From: Roseicyclus marinus
Lineage (GTDB): Bacteria; Pseudomonadota; Alphaproteobacteria; Rhodobacterales; Rhodobacteraceae
Reading direction: 5' to 3'
DNA: 64,000 nt
NCBI RefSeq assembly: GCF_036322625.1
Contig: NZ_AP027266.1
Location: 2,545,001 to 2,609,000 of the forward strand
The translations under genes and the position numbers were made by a program. Shown here in pieces: positions 37,410 through 49,942 of the stretch. A model generated the notes under the pieces. It saw only the letters and a list, made by a program, of their open reading frames with translations. It searched no databases and was not told the DNA's origin. How positions within the stretch are numbered: the first letter of the stretch is position 1; each line of letters begins with the position of its first letter.

Positions 37410-38495
37410 ATGGCCCTGCCCGTCCGACAGCAAGTGACCTATTGGGGCATCGCCACGGCGGTGTTACTGTTCCTGCTCTGGGCGCTCGGGAACGTGATCC
37501 TGCCCTTTCTCGTCGGTGCGGCCATCGCCTATTTTCTCGATCCTGTCGCCGACCGGCTGGAACGGATGGGCCTGAGCCGGGTGCTGGCGACGGTCCTCAT
37601 CTTCGTCTTCCTGCTCGGGGTCGTCATTCTTGCGCTCCTGGTGATCATCCCGCTCCTGATCCAGCAGAGCAACGATCTGATCCAGGCTGCGCCCGACCTG
37701 TTCAACCAGTTGCGGACATGGCTGACCGAACGCTTTCCGCAGCTGATGGACAATGGCTCGCCGCTGCGCCAATCGCTGGGCTCCATCGGCGAGACGATCC
37801 AGGCGCGCGGGGGCGAGTTGCTGCAACAGCTTCTGACCTCGGCGGCGGGTGTCGTGAACCTTCTGGTGTTTCTCGTCGTCGTGCCGGTCGTGGCCTTTTA
37901 CATGCTGCTCGACTGGGACCGGCTGGTTGCCCGTATCGACGAGCTTTTGCCGCGCGATCATGCCGATACGATCCGGATGCTGGCCGGCCAGATCGACCGG
38001 ACGCTGGCAAGCTTCATCCGGGGCCAGGGCACCGTTTGCCTGATCCTCGGCACATTCTACGCGGTCGCGCTGATGGTGGTGGGGCTGCAATTCGGGTTGG
38101 TCGTGGGGCTGGTTGCGGGGCTTTTGACCTTCATTCCCTACGTGGGCGCGCTGGTGGGCGGGGCGCTGTCGGTCGGGCTGGCGCTCTTTCAGTTCTGGGG
38201 GGATTGGTGGCTGATCGTCGCCGTCGCCGCGATTTTCCAGATCGGCCAGATGGTCGAGGGCAATATCCTGACCCCCAAGCTGGTGGGCAGTTCGGTGGGG
38301 TTGCACCCGGTCTGGCTGATCTTTGCGCTTTCGGCCTTCGGCACGCTCTTCGGCTTTGTTGGCATGCTGGTCGCGGTGCCGGTCGCGGCGGCGATCGGGG
38401 TATTGGTGCGCTTTGCCATCGAGCAATACAAGGCCGGACTGCTCTACAAGGGGCTGGCGGGCCGCTTGGCCAAAGGTGACGGGGACGACGCCTGA
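37410..38495 (+). CDS. AI-2E-family transporter (PerM-like)
   Basis: A 361-residue protein of the AI-2E exporter superfamily: about eight helices, with VTYWGIATAVLLFLLWALGNVILPFLVGAAIAYFLDPVADRLER at the start (read in parts) and the family end region LTFIPYVGALVGGALSV...EGNILTPKLVGSSVGLHPVW. Members move small molecules or ions; the name does not imply autoinducer export here. AGGAGAG precedes the ATG. It overlaps hdaA by one base (TGATG). Confidence 0.92.
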   Translation: MALPVRQQVTYWGIATAVLLFLLWALGNVILPFLVGAAIAYFLDPVADRLERMGLSRVLATVLIFVFLLGVVILALLVIIPLLIQQSNDLIQAAPDLFNQLRTWLTERFPQLMDNGSPLRQSLGSIGETIQARGGELLQQLLTSAAGVVNLLVFLVVVPVVAFYMLLDWDRLVARIDELLPRDHADTIRMLAGQIDRTLASFIRGQGTVCLILGTFYAVALMVVGLQFGLVVGLVAGLLTFIPYVGALVGGALSVGLALFQFWGDWWLIVAVAAIFQIGQMVEGNILTPKLVGSSVGLHPVWLIFALSAFGTLFGFVGMLVAVPVAAAIGVLVRFAIEQYKAGLLYKGLAGRLAKGDGDDA

Positions 38496-39172
38496 TGCCA
38501 CGTCAACTTGTGCTCGACCTGCCGTTCCGGGCAGCGATGGGGCGCGCGGATTTCTTTGTCTGCCAAAGTAATGCGGCGGCGGTTGCGGGGCTTGATGGCT
38601 GGCGCGCCTGGCCGGGGGGCAAGATGCTCCTGATCGGGCCTGCGGGGTCGGGCAAGACGCATCTGGCCCATGTCTTCGCCACCCAGACAGGCGCGCGGAT
38701 CATCGCAGGCGCGGACATGCCCGGCCATGATCCCGCAGCCCTTGCCGAAAGCGGGGCGCTGGTGGTCGAGGATGCCGACCAGATCGCAGGTCTGCCCAAG
38801 GCCGAAGAGGCGCTCTTTCACCTGCACAATGCCTGTGCCAATGGGGGTTGCGCGCTGCTGGTGACGGGGCGCGCACCGCCCAACCGTTGGGGCGTGAGCC
38901 TGCCCGACCTCCAGAGCCGGATGCAGCAGGCGGGCCAGTTGACCCTGTCGCCCCCCGATGACGCGCTCATGGCCGCCGTTCTGGTGAAGCTGTCCGCCGA
39001 CCGGCAGATGGCGCTGACGCCCGCGCTGGTCGCCCATATCCTGCCCCGGATCGAACGTTCGCTGGATTACGTGCAACGGTTCGTCGCCGCCCTCGATGCC
39101 GAGGCGCTGGCCGCAAAGCAAAAACCGGGGTTGCGCCATGTCAAGGCGGTGATCGCGCGTCTGGGCGCGTGA
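38495..39172 (+). CDS. hdaA: DnaA-homologous regulator HdaA (RIDA)
   Basis: A 225-residue AAA+ protein lacking the DnaA DNA-binding domain. It starts with QLVLDLPF, a beta-clamp-binding type motif, then Walker A GPAGSGKT (48-55), Walker B ALVVEDAD and sensor regions ([22 protein letters not shown]). With the loaded clamp it stimulates ATP hydrolysis by DnaA and so limits replication initiation. The co-cistronic AI-2E gene and the downstream ppk are usual neighbours in Rhodobacteraceae. Confidence 0.93.
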   Translation: MPRQLVLDLPFRAAMGRADFFVCQSNAAAVAGLDGWRAWPGGKMLLIGPAGSGKTHLAHVFATQTGARIIAGADMPGHDPAALAESGALVVEDADQIAGLPKAEEALFHLHNACANGGCALLVTGRAPPNRWGVSLPDLQSRMQQAGQLTLSPPDDALMAAVLVKLSADRQMALTPALVAHILPRIERSLDYVQRFVAALDAEALAAKQKPGLRHVKAVIARLGA

Positions 39173-39222
39173 TCCGATCGCCTCTCGACGCCACTTTGCC
39201 CCCGGCGCATCATGGTGCCCGA

Positions 39223-39240
39223 GTGTCACGCAACCGTCAC
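39223..39240 (+). promoter_or_regulatory. Candidate Pho box before ppk
   Basis: Two 7-mers GTGTCAC and CCGTCAC with a 4-base gap (11-base period), as in PhoB sites (CTGTCAT-N4-CTGTCAT). It ends 23 bases before the ppk start codon, so the transcript leader would be short. Confidence 0.5.
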
Positions 39241-39263
39241 CGAACCGCACTAGGCTCAAGCGC

Positions 39264-41438
39264 ATGAGTTTCGCCGATTTTCTGACCGCCCCCCTGCCCG
39301 AACCCGTGACCCTGCCCGAGGCGCAGATCACGGGGCCGCAGCGCTTCTTCAACCGCGAATTGAGCTGGCTCGCCTTCAACTGGCGCGTACTGGAAGAGGC
39401 AGGGAACCCGCGTGTGCCGCTTCTGGAGCGGGTGCGGTTCGTGTCGATCTCGGCGGGCAATCTCGATGAATTCTATACCGTGCGCGTCGCGGGCCTGCGC
39501 GAACTCGCGCAAGAGGGCAACATGACCCCCGCCGCCGATGGCCGCACACCTGCCGAACAGCTCAAGCTGATCAACGCCGATGCGCGCCGCCTGATGCAGC
39601 ATCAACAGGCGGCGTGGAACGCGCTTCGGGCCGAGATGGAAACCCATGGCCTGAGCGTCGTCAGCCAGTCCAAACTGACGGCCGCCGACCGAAAGCACCT
39701 GGAGGAGGCGTTTTTCGCCCGTGTTTTCCCGGTTCTGTCGCCGCTCGCGATCGACCCGGCCCATCCCTTTCCCTTCATCCCGAACGAAGGGATCGCGCTG
39801 GCGCTGCAATTGACGCGGGACCGGGACGGGCGTGTGCTTCAGGCTCTATTGCCCATTCCCGGCCAGATCGACCGCTTCATCCGCCTGCCCGCCCCCGAGG
39901 GGCAGATGCGGTTCCTGCCGCTCGAAGACCTGCTGCGCCTGCATATCGGGGCGCTGTTTCCGGGCTACAAATTGACCGGATCCTGCCTGTTCCGCGTTTT
40001 GCGCGACAGCGATCTGGAGGTCGAGGAAGAGGCCGAAGACCTGGTGCGCGAATTCGAAACCGCGCTCAAGCGCCGCCGCCGGGGCGAGGTGGTGCGGCTT
40101 CAGATCAGCGCGGGCGCGCCTGCCGACCTCAAGGCCGAGATCGTGCACCAGTTGCACGTCAAGGATACCGAAGTGGTCGAGGTCAAGGGGATGATCGGCC
40201 TTGTCCGGCTCAAGGAACTGGTGGTGGATGATCGGCCCGACCTGCTTTGGCCCAGCTTCACGCCGCGGGTGCCCGAACGGGTGCAGGACCATGACGGCGA
40301 CATGTTCGCGGCCATCCGGCAAAAGGACATGCTGCTGCACCACCCTTATGAAACCTTCGACATGGTGATCCGCTTTCTGAGCCAGGCGGCACGCGATCCC
40401 AATGTCGTGGCGATCAAGCAGACGCTCTATCGCACCTCCAACGAAAGCCCCATCGTCGACGCGCTGTGCGAGGCGGCGGAAAACGGGAAATCCGTCACGG
40501 CACTGGTCGAGCTGAAGGCCCGCTTCGACGAGGCCGCCAACATCCGCCAATCGCGCAAGCTGGAACGCGCGGGCGCGCATGTGATCTACGGCTTCATCAA
40601 CTACAAGACGCATGCCAAGATCAGCACCGTTGTGCGCCGCGAGGGCGACCGGCTGGTCACCTATACCCATTTCGGGACCGGCAATTACCACCCGATCACC
40701 GCGCGCATCTACACCGACCTGAGCCTGTTCACCTGCGACGACGCGCTGGGGCGGGATGCCACCAAGGTCTTCAATTACGTCGGCGGCTATGCCGAACCCG
40801 AGCGGCTGGAAAACCTGTCGATCTCGCCACTGACGCTGAAATCCACGATCCTCGACGGGCTCAAGGCCGAGATCGACCATGCCAAGGCTGGCCAACCCGC
40901 CATGGTCTGGGTCAAGATGAATTCCGTCATCGACCCCGATGTGATCGACGCGCTGTACGAGGCAAGCCGCGCGGGCGTGCGGATCGATCTGGTGGTGCGC
41001 GGCATCTGCGGCCTGCGGCCCGGCGTGAAGGGTCTGTCGGAAAACATCCGCGTGAAATCCATCGTGGGCCGGTTCCTCGAACATTCGCGGATCATCTGTT
41101 TCGGCAATGGCCACGGGCTGCCGTCGAAAAAGGCGCGCGTCTACATCAGTTCGGCGGACTGGATGGGCCGCAACCTGAACCGTCGCGTGGAAACGCTGGT
41201 CGAATGCCGCAACCCCACCGTCAAGGCGCAGATCGTCAGCCAGATCATGGCGGCCAATCTGGCCGATGTGGCGCAAAGCTGGGTGCTGCAACCCGATGGC
41301 AGTTTTCAGCGGCCCGACCTGTCCGTCATCGAGAACCCGTTTTCCTGCCATCGCTTCTTCATGGAAAACCCCTCGCTTTCCGGGCGGGGGTCGGCGGGGG
41401 CCAAGGATGTGCCCGACCTGACGCATAGTCACGACTGA
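39264..41438 (+). CDS. ppk1: Polyphosphate kinase 1
   Basis: A 724-residue enzyme that polymerises the gamma-phosphate of ATP into polyphosphate, reversibly. It starts with [20 protein letters not shown], the conserved N-terminal signature. The catalytic core has [17 protein letters not shown], the phosphorylated histidine in KTHAKI (His450), HFGTGNYHP and RTMVECR-like [12 protein letters not shown] near the end. A candidate Pho box lies upstream. The exopolyphosphatase gene follows, so both synthesis and breakdown are in one place. Confidence 0.98.
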   Translation: MSFADFLTAPLPEPVTLPEAQITGPQRFFNRELSWLAFNWRVLEEAGNPRVPLLERVRFVSISAGNLDEFYTVRVAGLRELAQEGNMTPAADGRTPAEQLKLINADARRLMQHQQAAWNALRAEMETHGLSVVSQSKLTAADRKHLEEAFFARVFPVLSPLAIDPAHPFPFIPNEGIALALQLTRDRDGRVLQALLPIPGQIDRFIRLPAPEGQMRFLPLEDLLRLHIGALFPGYKLTGSCLFRVLRDSDLEVEEEAEDLVREFETALKRRRRGEVVRLQISAGAPADLKAEIVHQLHVKDTEVVEVKGMIGLVRLKELVVDDRPDLLWPSFTPRVPERVQDHDGDMFAAIRQKDMLLHHPYETFDMVIRFLSQAARDPNVVAIKQTLYRTSNESPIVDALCEAAENGKSVTALVELKARFDEAANIRQSRKLERAGAHVIYGFINYKTHAKISTVVRREGDRLVTYTHFGTGNYHPITARIYTDLSLFTCDDALGRDATKVFNYVGGYAEPERLENLSISPLTLKSTILDGLKAEIDHAKAGQPAMVWVKMNSVIDPDVIDALYEASRAGVRIDLVVRGICGLRPGVKGLSENIRVKSIVGRFLEHSRIICFGNGHGLPSKKARVYISSADWMGRNLNRRVETLVECRNPTVKAQIVSQIMAANLADVAQSWVLQPDGSFQRPDLSVIENPFSCHRFFMENPSLSGRGSAGAKDVPDLTHSHD

Positions 41439-41490
41439 CCGGCACAAGCGCGCGATTGACGCCTGCGGGTGGCCCGTGCAAAAGGGCCGC

Positions 41491-43068
41491 ATGGTCAGGC
41501 AGATGCGCGCCGAAACGCCGCCCGGCGGCCCCGAACATCACCCCGAATGGGGACCGTTCGGCGTACCGCTCTTCGACGGGCCCGAGGCGCAATCGCTGCA
41601 ACGCGTCGGCGTGATCGACATCGGATCGAATTCGGTCCGCATGGTGATCTTTGACGGTGCCGCCCGCAGCCCGGCCTATTTCTTCAACGAAAAGATCCTC
41701 TGCGGGCTTGGGGCCGGCTTTTCCGAAACCGGCCGGCTCAACCCCGAGGGCAAGGCACGCGCGATGGTCGCGCTCAAGCGCTTTGCCCGTCTGGCCGAGG
41801 CGGCGAAGGTCGCGCCGCTTCTGGCGGTGGCAACAGCCGCCGTGCGCGACGCCGAGGATGGTCCCGATTTCCGGGAGGCCGTGCGCCGGGAAACCGGTCT
41901 CGAGATTCGCGTCATCGACGGTACCGAAGAGGCGCGGCTGTCGGCGCAGGGCGTGCTGTTGGGGTGGCCGGGGGCCGAGGGCCTGATCTGCGACATCGGC
42001 GGATCGTCCATGGAACTGGCCGAGCTCGAGGGCAGCGGCAAGGTCGGGCGCCGGGCCACATCGGATCTGGGGCCGCTCAAGCTGATGGGCATCACCGGCG
42101 GCAAGAAGGCGCTGCGCGCCCATATCAAGGCCGAGGTCGCCAAGCTGTCACAGGAATTCGACGACAGCTGCGAGCGGCTGTTCCTGGTCGGCGGGTCTTG
42201 GCGGGCGATTGCGCGCATCGACATGGAACGGCGCGGCTATCCGCTCAAGGTGCTCCACGAATACCGGATGACGCCGCAGGGCATTCTCGACACGATCAAG
42301 TATATCGGCAAGACGGATCTGGAGGCTTTGCGCAATTCGACCGGCACAAGCATGGATCGGATGCGCCTTGTCCCCCATGCCGCCGAGGTGCTGCGCGTTC
42401 TGGTGCGCAAGCTCAAGCCGCGCGAAATCGCCGTATCCTCCTACGGCATCCGCGAGGGGCTGCTGTATGAACAGATGTCCGAGGCCTTGCGCAAGCGCGA
42501 TCCCCTGATCGAGGCCGCCCGCCATTCCGAGGCGCAATCGGCGCGCATGCCGGGCTTTGGCCGCCAGCTCTACCGCTTTGTCGAGCCGCTGTTCCCGCGC
42601 GCCCGTGCCGACAAGAAACGCCTGATCCGCGCCGCCTGCCTGTTGCATGATGTCAGCTGGCGCGCGCATCCCGATTACCGGGCCGAGGTCTGTTTCGACA
42701 ATGCGACCCGCGCCAACCTTGGCGGCATGACCCATGCGGAACGGGTCTATCTGGGTCTGGCGCTCTTGCACCGCTACAAATCGAGCCGGACGGGAACAGG
42801 GTTCGACCCTGCCCTGCTTGATCTTTTGCCCGAGGCGCAGGTGCGGGAGGCCGAAATCCTTGGCCGCGCGATGCGGTTCGGGGCGATGTTCGCGGTGGCC
42901 AATCCATCCGATCACGGGACGCTCGCTTTTCGCTCCAAGCGCCAGGAACTGATCCTGACGCTGCACACCGATGCGGGTCGCGACCTGTTTGGCGAAGTGG
43001 CGCAGGCCCGGTTCAAGGCGCTTGCCACGGCCATGGGTGTCGTCCCCATCGTCAAGGGCGGGGCGTAA
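41491..43068 (+). CDS. ppx: Ppx/GppA-family exopolyphosphatase
   Basis: A 525-residue enzyme that releases phosphate from polyphosphate ends (GppA-type members also act on pppGpp). The ASKHA nucleotide-binding motifs are GVIDIGSNSVRMVIFDG near residue 40, ATAAVRDAEDG, and CDIGGSSMELAEL. The C-terminal half is an HD-type helical domain with LLHDVSWRAHPDYR. An in-frame GTG lies five codons earlier (41476); ATG 41491 was chosen as it has AAAGGG at the right distance. It lies 52 bases after ppk1. Confidence 0.95.
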   Translation: MVRQMRAETPPGGPEHHPEWGPFGVPLFDGPEAQSLQRVGVIDIGSNSVRMVIFDGAARSPAYFFNEKILCGLGAGFSETGRLNPEGKARAMVALKRFARLAEAAKVAPLLAVATAAVRDAEDGPDFREAVRRETGLEIRVIDGTEEARLSAQGVLLGWPGAEGLICDIGGSSMELAELEGSGKVGRRATSDLGPLKLMGITGGKKALRAHIKAEVAKLSQEFDDSCERLFLVGGSWRAIARIDMERRGYPLKVLHEYRMTPQGILDTIKYIGKTDLEALRNSTGTSMDRMRLVPHAAEVLRVLVRKLKPREIAVSSYGIREGLLYEQMSEALRKRDPLIEAARHSEAQSARMPGFGRQLYRFVEPLFPRARADKKRLIRAACLLHDVSWRAHPDYRAEVCFDNATRANLGGMTHAERVYLGLALLHRYKSSRTGTGFDPALLDLLPEAQVREAEILGRAMRFGAMFAVANPSDHGTLAFRSKRQELILTLHTDAGRDLFGEVAQARFKALATAMGVVPIVKGGA

Positions 43069-43107
43069 CACTTCGGTAGGACTTTTCGGTCTAGGGTTCG
43101 CTGAGGC

Positions 43108-43124
43108 TTGGCACGGCAGTTGCA
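43108..43124 (+). promoter_or_regulatory. Sigma-54 promoter, full consensus
   Basis: TTGGCACGGCAGTTGCA matches the -24/-12 consensus YTGGCACGRNNNTTGCW at every fixed position, with GG at 43110-43111 and GC at 43122-43123. The predicted start is near 43135, 27 bases before the small peptide gene. An enhancer-binding protein would be required; none is in the window. Confidence 0.8.
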
Positions 43125-43161
43125 GAGCTTCTGGCAGGTGACCCGGACCGGAGACATCGTA

Positions 43162-43260
43162 ATGAGTGTTCTGAATACCCTTGCAGTATCCCTCGTGTTC
43201 CTCGTGCTCGTTGTGTTCAGTGTCCTGATCTTCGGTTCCGGGTCACTTGCCCCGGCGTGA
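43162..43260 (+). CDS. 32-residue hydrophobic membrane peptide
   Basis: A short open frame (ATG to TGA, 33 codons): starts MSVLNTLAVSLVFLVLVVFS and ends VLIFGSGSLAPA. Residues about 4-25 form a single membrane helix and there are no charged side chains. GGAG about 8 bases before the ATG serves as ribosome site. A full-consensus sigma-54 promoter is upstream and a strong terminator downstream, so it seems to be a one-gene transcript between ppx and proS. I know no family for it. A role as a small membrane regulator under nitrogen or other RpoN control is inference. Confidence 0.68.
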   Translation: MSVLNTLAVSLVFLVLVVFSVLIFGSGSLAPA

Positions 43261-43292
43261 TCCCTCGTCACGCCGATCCTCCCTGTTGGACT

Positions 43293-43321
43293 GGCCCCCG
43301 GAGATATCCGGGGGCTTTTTT
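43293..43321 (+). terminator. Terminator after the small peptide gene
   Basis: Stem GCCCCCGGA / CCGGGGGC with a short GATAT loop, followed by a run of seven T. It is the best rho-independent terminator in the window. Confidence 0.93.
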
Positions 43322-43426
43322 GCAGGGCTTTGCGCAGGATGGCCGACCCCTTTGGGGATCGCCGCCTTGTGAGGCGAAACCCTTTGGCGTATGCGTCGGC
43401 CAACACATCTGGCCAAAGGGTTTCCC

Positions 43427-44767
43427 ATGCGTCTGAGCCGTTATTTCCTGCCCGTTCTCAAGGAAACGCCCTCCGAGGCGCAGATCGTCAGCCATCGCCT
43501 GATGCTGCGCGCGGGCATGATCAAGCAGGCGAGCGCCGGCATCTATTCCTGGCTTCCGCTGGGCTACAAGGTGCTCAAGCGGATCGAGCAGATCGTGCAC
43601 GAGGAACAGATCCGCGCGGGCCATATCCCGATGCTGATGCCGACGCTGCAATCGGCGGATCTGTGGCGGGAATCGGGGCGTTACGACGCCTATGGCCCGG
43701 AAATGCTGCGCATCCGCGACCGGCATGACCGCGACATGCTCTACGGTCCGACGAACGAGGAGATGATCACCGACATCTTCCGCGCGCATGTGGGCAGCTA
43801 CAAGGATCTGCCGCTGACGCTCTATCACATCCAGTGGAAATTCCGCGACGAGGTGCGGCCGCGGTTCGGCGTGATGCGCGGGCGCGAGTTCCTGATGAAG
43901 GACGGCTACAACTTTGATCTCACGAAGGAAGACGCCCTTCACGCCTATAACCGCCACCTGGTGAGCTACCTGCGCAGCTACGAGCGGATGGGCCTGCAGG
44001 CGATCCCGATGCGCGCGGATTCGGGGCCGATCGGGGGCGACGACACCCACGAATTCCTTGTGCTCGCCGAAACGGGCGAGAGCGAAGTGTTCTACGACAG
44101 CGAGATCACCGATCTGCGCTTTGGCGACCGGGAGATCGATTACGATTCGGTCGAACAATGCCAGTCTGTCCTGGAAGAGTTCACATCCCGTTACGCCCGG
44201 ACCGACGAGACCCACGACCCCGAGGTTTTCGCCCAGATTCCTGTGGAGCGTCAAAGGGTTGCGCGCGGGATCGAGGTTGGCCAGATCTTCTATTTCGGGA
44301 CGAAATATTCCGATGCGATGGGCGCCCTGGTCGATGACGGCCAAGGCGGCCGGGTGCCGGTTCACATGGGCTCGCACGGGATCGGCGTGAGCCGTCTGGT
44401 CGGCGCGATCATCGAGGCGAGCCATGACGAGAACGGCATCATCTGGCCCGAGGGCGTGACGCCTTTCCATGTCGGGATCGTGAACCTCAAACAGGGCGAT
44501 GCGGCCTGTGACGCGGCCTGCGAGGATCTTTACAAAGCCTTGTCCGCCAAGGGGTTGGAGCCGCTTTACGACGACCGTGCCGAACGGGCGGGCGCGAAAT
44601 TCGCGACCATGGACCTGATCGGTCTGCCCTGGCGGATCACGGTCGGACCAAGGGGTCTGGGGGCCGGTGTGGTCGAGCTGACGAGCCGCAAGACGGGCGA
44701 GAGCGAGGAGCTGTCGCTGGAGGCCGCCGTGGCCCGCGTGGTCGAGATTTACGCGGCGCACAGGTAA
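43427..44767 (+). CDS. proS: Prolyl-tRNA synthetase (short alphaproteobacterial type)
   Basis: Charges tRNA-Pro. The 446-residue class II enzyme lacks the inserted editing domain, as is normal in alphaproteobacteria. It begins [20 protein letters not shown], then [21 protein letters not shown] (motif 1 region), motif 2 as [20 protein letters not shown], motif 3 as [14 protein letters not shown], and a C-terminal anticodon-binding domain. ATG at 43427 is the family start; upstream codons are not conserved. Confidence 0.97.
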   Translation: MRLSRYFLPVLKETPSEAQIVSHRLMLRAGMIKQASAGIYSWLPLGYKVLKRIEQIVHEEQIRAGHIPMLMPTLQSADLWRESGRYDAYGPEMLRIRDRHDRDMLYGPTNEEMITDIFRAHVGSYKDLPLTLYHIQWKFRDEVRPRFGVMRGREFLMKDGYNFDLTKEDALHAYNRHLVSYLRSYERMGLQAIPMRADSGPIGGDDTHEFLVLAETGESEVFYDSEITDLRFGDREIDYDSVEQCQSVLEEFTSRYARTDETHDPEVFAQIPVERQRVARGIEVGQIFYFGTKYSDAMGALVDDGQGGRVPVHMGSHGIGVSRLVGAIIEASHDENGIIWPEGVTPFHVGIVNLKQGDAACDAACEDLYKALSAKGLEPLYDDRAERAGAKFATMDLIGLPWRITVGPRGLGAGVVELTSRKTGESEELSLEAAVARVVEIYAAHR

Positions 44768-44799
44768 CTGCGACCCGCCGCAGGATTTCCGTCGTGACC

Positions 44800-44844
44800 C
44801 TGTAGGGAAGCTGTCGTGCATCTGTCACGACAGCGCCCCTACAG
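44800..44844. other. Long hairpin upstream of the BrnA-like gene
   Basis: Two stacked stems: CTGTAGGG with CCCCTACAG outside and GCTGTCGTG with CACGACAGC inside, loop of 7. There is no T-run right after (GCGAATTTTAACC), so it may be a proS terminator, a repressor operator for the BrnA-like gene, or a structured RNA. Confidence 0.65.
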
Positions 44845-44898
44845 CGAATTTTAACCGATTTGTCGGAATCTGCCCCCGTCGAAAGTCTGGGGGGCAGA

Positions 44899-45306
44899 AT
44901 GGCGGATACCGACAAACGGCTGAATGCGCGCGAGCGGGAGCATCACTATTACCTCGTCGACGCGATGCGCCGGTTCGAATGGGACATGCATTCGCGCATC
45001 TGGATCGAAAGCCGCATCCCGCCCGACTGGCACGAGATCGCGGACCGGCGGGACAGCGCCAAGGTGCAGCTCACCGTCCGCTTCGACGCGGATGTGGTGA
45101 AATGGTTCAAGTCGATGGGTCCGGGCTATCAACCCCGGATGAACGATGTGCTGCGCGCCTTCATGCATGCGAAGCTGTCGGGGTTGTTGCACGGGGATGC
45201 GACGATCGAACCGTTCCGGGAGAATGCGACCGGGCGGATGCCGATGCCCGATTGGGGCGACACGGCGCGGGAGAGCGCGGAACGGAACGCGCGGTTGGGG
45301 GAGTGA
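44899..45306 (+). CDS. BrnA/DUF4415-like ribbon-helix-helix protein
   Basis: A 135-residue protein. The middle KVQLTVRFDADVVKWFKSMGPGYQPRMNDVLRAFMHAKL (about 54-92, read in parts) is the ribbon-helix-helix domain of BrnA-type antitoxins (DUF4415), which bind operator DNA as dimers. The N-terminal 50 residues (REREHHYYLVDAMRRFEWDMHSR) are longer than in classical BrnA. No BrnT toxin is next to it, so it may be an orphan antitoxin or a plain regulator. ATG at 44899 has GGGGGGCAG upstream. A 45-base hairpin lies before it. Confidence 0.8.
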   Translation: MADTDKRLNAREREHHYYLVDAMRRFEWDMHSRIWIESRIPPDWHEIADRRDSAKVQLTVRFDADVVKWFKSMGPGYQPRMNDVLRAFMHAKLSGLLHGDATIEPFRENATGRMPMPDWGDTARESAERNARLGE

Positions 45307-45318
45307 GTTGCGCCATTG

Positions 45319-45328
45319 GTAATGTTAC
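45319..45328. promoter_or_regulatory. Possible operator/promoter of the PIN toxin-antitoxin unit
   Basis: Inverted repeat GTAA-TG-TTAC followed by an unusually AT-rich TATATAT, 16-25 bases before the toxin start. Autoregulatory binding by the RHH antitoxin is a guess. Confidence 0.35.
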
Positions 45329-45343
45329 GCTATATATGACGCC

Positions 45344-45766
45344 ATGAAGCTGGTGCTCGATACCAATGTGCTGGTCGCGGGTATCCGCAGCAGGACCGGT
45401 GCCAGCAACCTGATCCTGATCGCGGGGTTGGAGGGCCGCTTCGACTGGATGTGCTCTGTGCCGCTTTTCTTCGAATACGAGGATGTGTTGGGCCGGGCGG
45501 AGTTCCTGCTGGAGGCCGGTCTGGATCGCGCGACGGTCGGGCGGTTCCTCGACGCGGTCGCGCGGGTGGTGGTGCCGGTCGAGATCGGGTTCCAGTGGCG
45601 GCCACAGTTACGCGACCCGCAGGACGAAATGGTATTGGAGGCCGCGGTCAACGCAGGTGCGGAGGCCATTGTCACCCACAACTTGCGGGACTTCGGACAG
45701 GTGCCGCCGAGGTTCGGAGTCGACGTTCTGGCACCGGGCGAGGCGAAACGGAGGCTGATGATATGA
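45344..45766 (+). CDS. PIN-domain toxin (COG1569 type)
   Basis: A 140-residue putative ribonuclease toxin. The PIN acidic residues are in place: LVLDTNVLVAG (Asp6), EYEDVLGR (Glu near 46), LRDPQDEMVLEAAV (Asp near 91/94) and THNLRDF (Asp near 111). Members cleave RNA and are held inactive by a small DNA-binding antitoxin. The antitoxin gene overlaps its stop codon (ATATGA), so here the toxin is encoded first. Confidence 0.88.
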   Translation: MKLVLDTNVLVAGIRSRTGASNLILIAGLEGRFDWMCSVPLFFEYEDVLGRAEFLLEAGLDRATVGRFLDAVARVVVPVEIGFQWRPQLRDPQDEMVLEAAVNAGAEAIVTHNLRDFGQVPPRFGVDVLAPGEAKRRLMI

Positions 45767-45975
45767 AGGCGAGGGTGTCATTGAACCTGCCGCAGTCGCT
45801 CAAGCGGGCGGCAGAGGAGTTCGCCGAGAAGGACGGCGTTTCCCTGAACCAGTTCATCGCGCTGGCGCTGGCCGAGAAAGTGGGCGCGGTTGGTGCCGCG
45901 CAGTTCTTTGCCGAGCGGGGGAAGGAAGGGGACCCGGAGTGGGCGGTGGGGTTCCTGAAGGGGCGACCGGAGTGA
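45763..45975 (+). CDS. Ribbon-helix-helix antitoxin of the PIN pair
   Basis: A 70-residue protein starting MKARVSLNLPQSLKRAAEEF and continuing KDGVSLNQFIALALAEKVGA, the classic HicB/CopG-like ribbon-helix-helix (strand R-V-S-L-N-L-P, helix, turn, helix). The C-terminal tail (AAQFFAERGKEGDPEWAVGF) would wrap the PIN toxin. Its ATG overlaps the toxin stop, and its own stop overlaps the GTG of the next small gene, so all three are coupled. Confidence 0.88.
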   Translation: MKARVSLNLPQSLKRAAEEFAEKDGVSLNQFIALALAEKVGAVGAAQFFAERGKEGDPEWAVGFLKGRPE

Positions 45976-46253
45976 GGGGAGCGTCATTGCTCCTTTTGCT
46001 TGCGGTTGGAACAGCTGTAGCTTGGACGCTCCTGACACCGGATCGTTGGCTGGCTACGGTCTACCCGGAAGCTCCAAGCTTGCTCACCCATGTCCACCTC
46101 GATGAATATGACATGCTAGAAGACTGTCGACTGGCCGCCCGAAGCTATCTCCGCCAAACGGGCGCGACTGATGGCATGTATGAGTGTGGCCTGAATTGCG
46201 AGCCCTTCGGAAGCGCCGGCGATATGATGCTTTGCGATGAGACGACCGGGTAA
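45972..46253 (+). CDS. Small hypothetical membrane-anchored protein
   Basis: About 93 residues. GTG at 45972 overlaps the antitoxin stop (GTGA). One N-terminal membrane helix or signal anchor (GASLLLLLAVGTAVAWTLL) is followed by a soluble part with four cysteines (EDCRLAARSY, YECGLNCEP, MLCDETTG), suggesting an oxidising, extracytoplasmic place. Composition is less GC-rich than the window. I do not recognise it. Because it is coupled to the TA pair it may be a third component, or a passenger. Confidence 0.6.
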   Translation: MRGASLLLLLAVGTAVAWTLLTPDRWLATVYPEAPSLLTHVHLDEYDMLEDCRLAARSYLRQTGATDGMYECGLNCEPFGSAGDMMLCDETTG

Positions 46254-46307
46254 GCACATGCACAATTGCGCCTCCGCTCTGTTTGCGGCGCTTTTGAGGA
46301 TCGCTCG

Positions 46308-46380
46308 GGTGCCGGGCTGAAGCCCGGCCTACGGGGGTGGAGATTTGCGGGCGTAGGGTGGGTGGATCCCACCCTGCGAC
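46308..46380. repeat. Palindromic repeats before the tandem array
   Basis: A GCCGGGCT-GA-AGCCCGGC palindrome (about 46312-46329) and a TAGGGTGGG / CCCACCCT palindrome around GTGGATCC (46353-46375). Confidence 0.75.
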
Positions 46381-46390
46381 GCGCGGGGGG

Positions 46391-46503
46391 TGGTGGGTTT
46401 TACCCACCTTACGGGGCTTTGGTGGGTTTCACCCACCCTACGGGGCATTGGTGGGTTGCACCCACCCTACGGGGCAATGGTGGGTTTCACCCACCCTACG
46501 GGA

Positions 46504-46506
<3 letters not shown>
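46391..46506. repeat. Tandem array of four 29-base hairpin units at the carB end
   Basis: Four consecutive units beginning at 46391, 46420, 46449 and 46478, each TGGTGGGTTTCACCCACC followed by CTACGGGGCAT with a few changes. Each unit can fold as a hairpin and belongs to the TAGGGTG family. The last unit ends exactly in the carB stop codon (TCA, read TGA on the minus strand). Confidence 0.9.
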
Positions 46507-49833
<3,327 letters not shown>

Positions 49834-49942
49834 CTCGACCCCCGGACGGCTTGGCGCAAATTGCCTGCCTTATAGACGGGGACAGACCGGGTGCAAGGTG
49901 CGAATGGCGGTTGGCCGGTGCGCGATCTGGGCCAGAGGGCAT

